Shown: positions 62,788 to 64,000 of the stretch, piece by piece
Layout: every line of letters begins with the position of its first letter
How positions within the stretch are numbered: the first letter of the stretch is position 1
Source: Verrucomicrobiota bacterium
GTDB lineage: Bacteria > Verrucomicrobiota > Verrucomicrobiia > Opitutales > Opitutaceae
Direction: 5' to 3'
Assembly: GCA_023430565.1 (NCBI GenBank)
Contig: JAEZAD010000021.1
Span: forward strand, 21,790 to 85,789
Length of the DNA stretch: 64,000 nucleotides
Notes under the pieces: generated by a model
Databases searched by the model: none
The model's input: the letters and a program-made list of their open reading frames with translations, nothing else
What the model was told of the DNA's origin: nothing
Made by a program: the position numbers and the translations under genes

Positions 62788-63984
62788 ATGAAGCTCCTGC
62801 GAAAAGTTTTTACGGTCGTGGCGTTGTGTGCGGCGGCGTTGGCCGGTCGCGCGCAGTGGGTCGACGAGTTCGATGGGGCGAAGATTGAGGGATGGTTCAC
62901 GATGGCGGGCGATGGCGGGGCCACGATCGAGTTCGTGCCGCGCGAGGGGTTTGCGCGGATGCAGATCGATGGAACGCGCGATCCGCACAACGTGTGGTGG
63001 ACGCTCATCAAGCGCGACGTGTCGAGCGTGCTCGATTTGTCGAAGCTGAAAGACCCGGCTTACGAACTGCGCGTCGAAGCGAGGATTCGCGTGAGTCATG
63101 CGCCGCGGCGGGTGAACTTCATGGTGAACACGCAGCGGACGACGGACTTTCACCAGCACCTGCGCGAATACGACATTCCGGACACGACCGGCTGGCACAC
63201 GATCAGCATGACGACGCAGGATCTCGACGTCGGGCCCGGTGACACGCTGTTTGTGCAGCTCGCTGCGACGGACTGGGGTGCGGGCAAGTATCATGTCGAT
63301 GTCGACCATTACCGCGTCGACGTCGTGCGTCGGGAAGGCGCGGCGGCCGACGTGGGAGAGCCGTTAATTTATCATCCGCCGGTGAAGGACGTCGCGGAAT
63401 TCGCGCACCATGCGGGAGTCGCGCAGGACAGTGTGGTCGACGAGGATTTCGCCGAGGTGAATTTCAATGACTGGCGCGTCGAGGAACGGGAAGGGACGGC
63501 GCGCATCCTCGCGATCGGCGGGACGCAGTCGGCGATCCTGCGCTGGGATTTCTCGGATTTTCGTGGAGCGAAGGCGGATGGGGCGGGCGTGCTCGAGCTC
63601 ACGACGAGTTCGGTGCCGCTCGGGGGCGATTACGTGAAGCCCTTCGGCGAGGATCTCGGGATCGAATTTGGAAAGATTCGAGTGTTTGAGATTCTGGGCG
63701 GCGATCCGACGTGGGAGCAGGAAACGGTCACGCGGGTGAGTTTGTTGAAGGGCCAGGAACCGTCGGACGTGTTCAACAGCCAGACGACGATCGATCTCGA
63801 GCTGACAACGAAGCCGGGCGGGAAGACGTATTTGACGCTGCCGCGGCCGGTGATGCAGCGGTTGATCGACGGACGAACGAAGGGTTTGATTCTTCGTCCG
63901 CTGGGGGCGATGGCGGCGTCGATCTATGCGTCCGAGAACGGTGCCGGGACCGGGCCGGTGCTGCACTTCACAACGAAGCGGTAG
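62788..63984 (+). CDS. Secreted beta-rich protein of unknown function
   Basis: 398 aa. Signal peptide MKLLRKVFTVVALCAAALAG, cut after GRAQ. The body has two similar halves: residues 24-180 (WVDEFDGAKIEGWFTMAGDG, LTIKRD-type strands, PRRVNFMVNTQRTTDFHQHL) and 215-398 (VDEDFAEVNFNDWRVEEREG), each opening with an FDxAxxxxWxxxEG-like segment typical of carbohydrate-binding beta sandwiches. No catalytic motif was found. A polysaccharide-binding protein linked to the GH and CE genes is the most likely role; no family is recognised. Complete, ends 16 bp before the window edge. Confidence 0.65.
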   Translation: MKLLRKVFTVVALCAAALAGRAQWVDEFDGAKIEGWFTMAGDGGATIEFVPREGFARMQIDGTRDPHNVWWTLIKRDVSSVLDLSKLKDPAYELRVEARIRVSHAPRRVNFMVNTQRTTDFHQHLREYDIPDTTGWHTISMTTQDLDVGPGDTLFVQLAATDWGAGKYHVDVDHYRVDVVRREGAAADVGEPLIYHPPVKDVAEFAHHAGVAQDSVVDEDFAEVNFNDWRVEEREGTARILAIGGTQSAILRWDFSDFRGAKADGAGVLELTTSSVPLGGDYVKPFGEDLGIEFGKIRVFEILGGDPTWEQETVTRVSLLKGQEPSDVFNSQTTIDLELTTKPGGKTYLTLPRPVMQRLIDGRTKGLILRPLGAMAASIYASENGAGTGPVLHFTTKR

Positions 63985-64000
63985 GAAATTATTCGAGGAC

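Overview
The window is GC-rich chromosomal DNA from a free-living bacterium, most likely a member of the Opitutaceae or close relatives (Verrucomicrobiota). The assignment is inferred from a cassette of overlapping pseudopilin genes like the Verru_Chthon cassettes of that phylum, a spondin-domain protein with a PEP-CTERM tail, a bacterial Ski2-like helicase with a DUF3516-type C-terminus, an orphan duplicated FtsX-type permease, and a plant-cell-wall set (GH3, GH10, GH30, CE15) typical of Opitutus-like genomes. No rRNA or CRISPR array is present, and no insertion sequence was recognised.

Layout. 1-6.8 kb: a partial leftward gene, acetyl-CoA synthetase, then six overlapping genes for pseudopilin-like proteins. 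6.9-15.9 kb: an integrated mobile element of about 9 kb inside a tRNA-Met(CAU) gene, bounded by 43-bp direct repeats. Its intact genes are all on the minus strand. They encode a tyrosine integrase, an excisionase-like protein, a 39-residue basic protein, a TOPRIM primase, a RepA/DnaB-like ATPase, two small DNA-binding proteins, an HK97-fold major capsid protein, a tail tape-measure protein and one more small protein. Terminase, portal, protease and other tail genes are absent. It looks like a phage satellite or a severely reduced prophage that kept only the two proteins that set head and tail size. A cluster of ATTGTGGC repeats beside the replication genes is a candidate origin.

16-30.4 kb: housekeeping and regulation. 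It holds the helicase, an ECF sigma factor with its anti-sigma factor and a divergent LuxR-type regulator, the PEP-CTERM protein, a MidA-like methyltransferase, a C-terminal processing protease with tsaD, sigma-54, a Ser/Thr kinase, an A-type Fe-S carrier, UbiE/MenG, an HU/IHF protein and HisS. 30.4-41.9 kb: cytidine deaminase, Kbl, a satD operon preceded by three evenly spaced palindromes, membrane and redox proteins, an esterase and a 965-residue secreted Ig-like repeat protein.

42-64 kb: an assortment rich in hemicellulose functions, with a cytoplasmic GH3 glucosidase, a CE15 glucuronoyl esterase, two aldo/keto reductases, a GH10 xylanase and a GH30 enzyme, which together fit glucuronoxylan use. 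Among them lie two secreted EF-hand proteins with strong terminators, an Stt3-like membrane protein, the permease, an AlkC/AlkD-like protein, an acyltransferase, a phosphoesterase, an MGMT-like protein, a non-specific nuclease and a secreted protein near the right edge.

Starts were moved inward where a long open frame clearly ran upstream of the real gene. Most other long open frames are GC-driven antisense shadows and are omitted.
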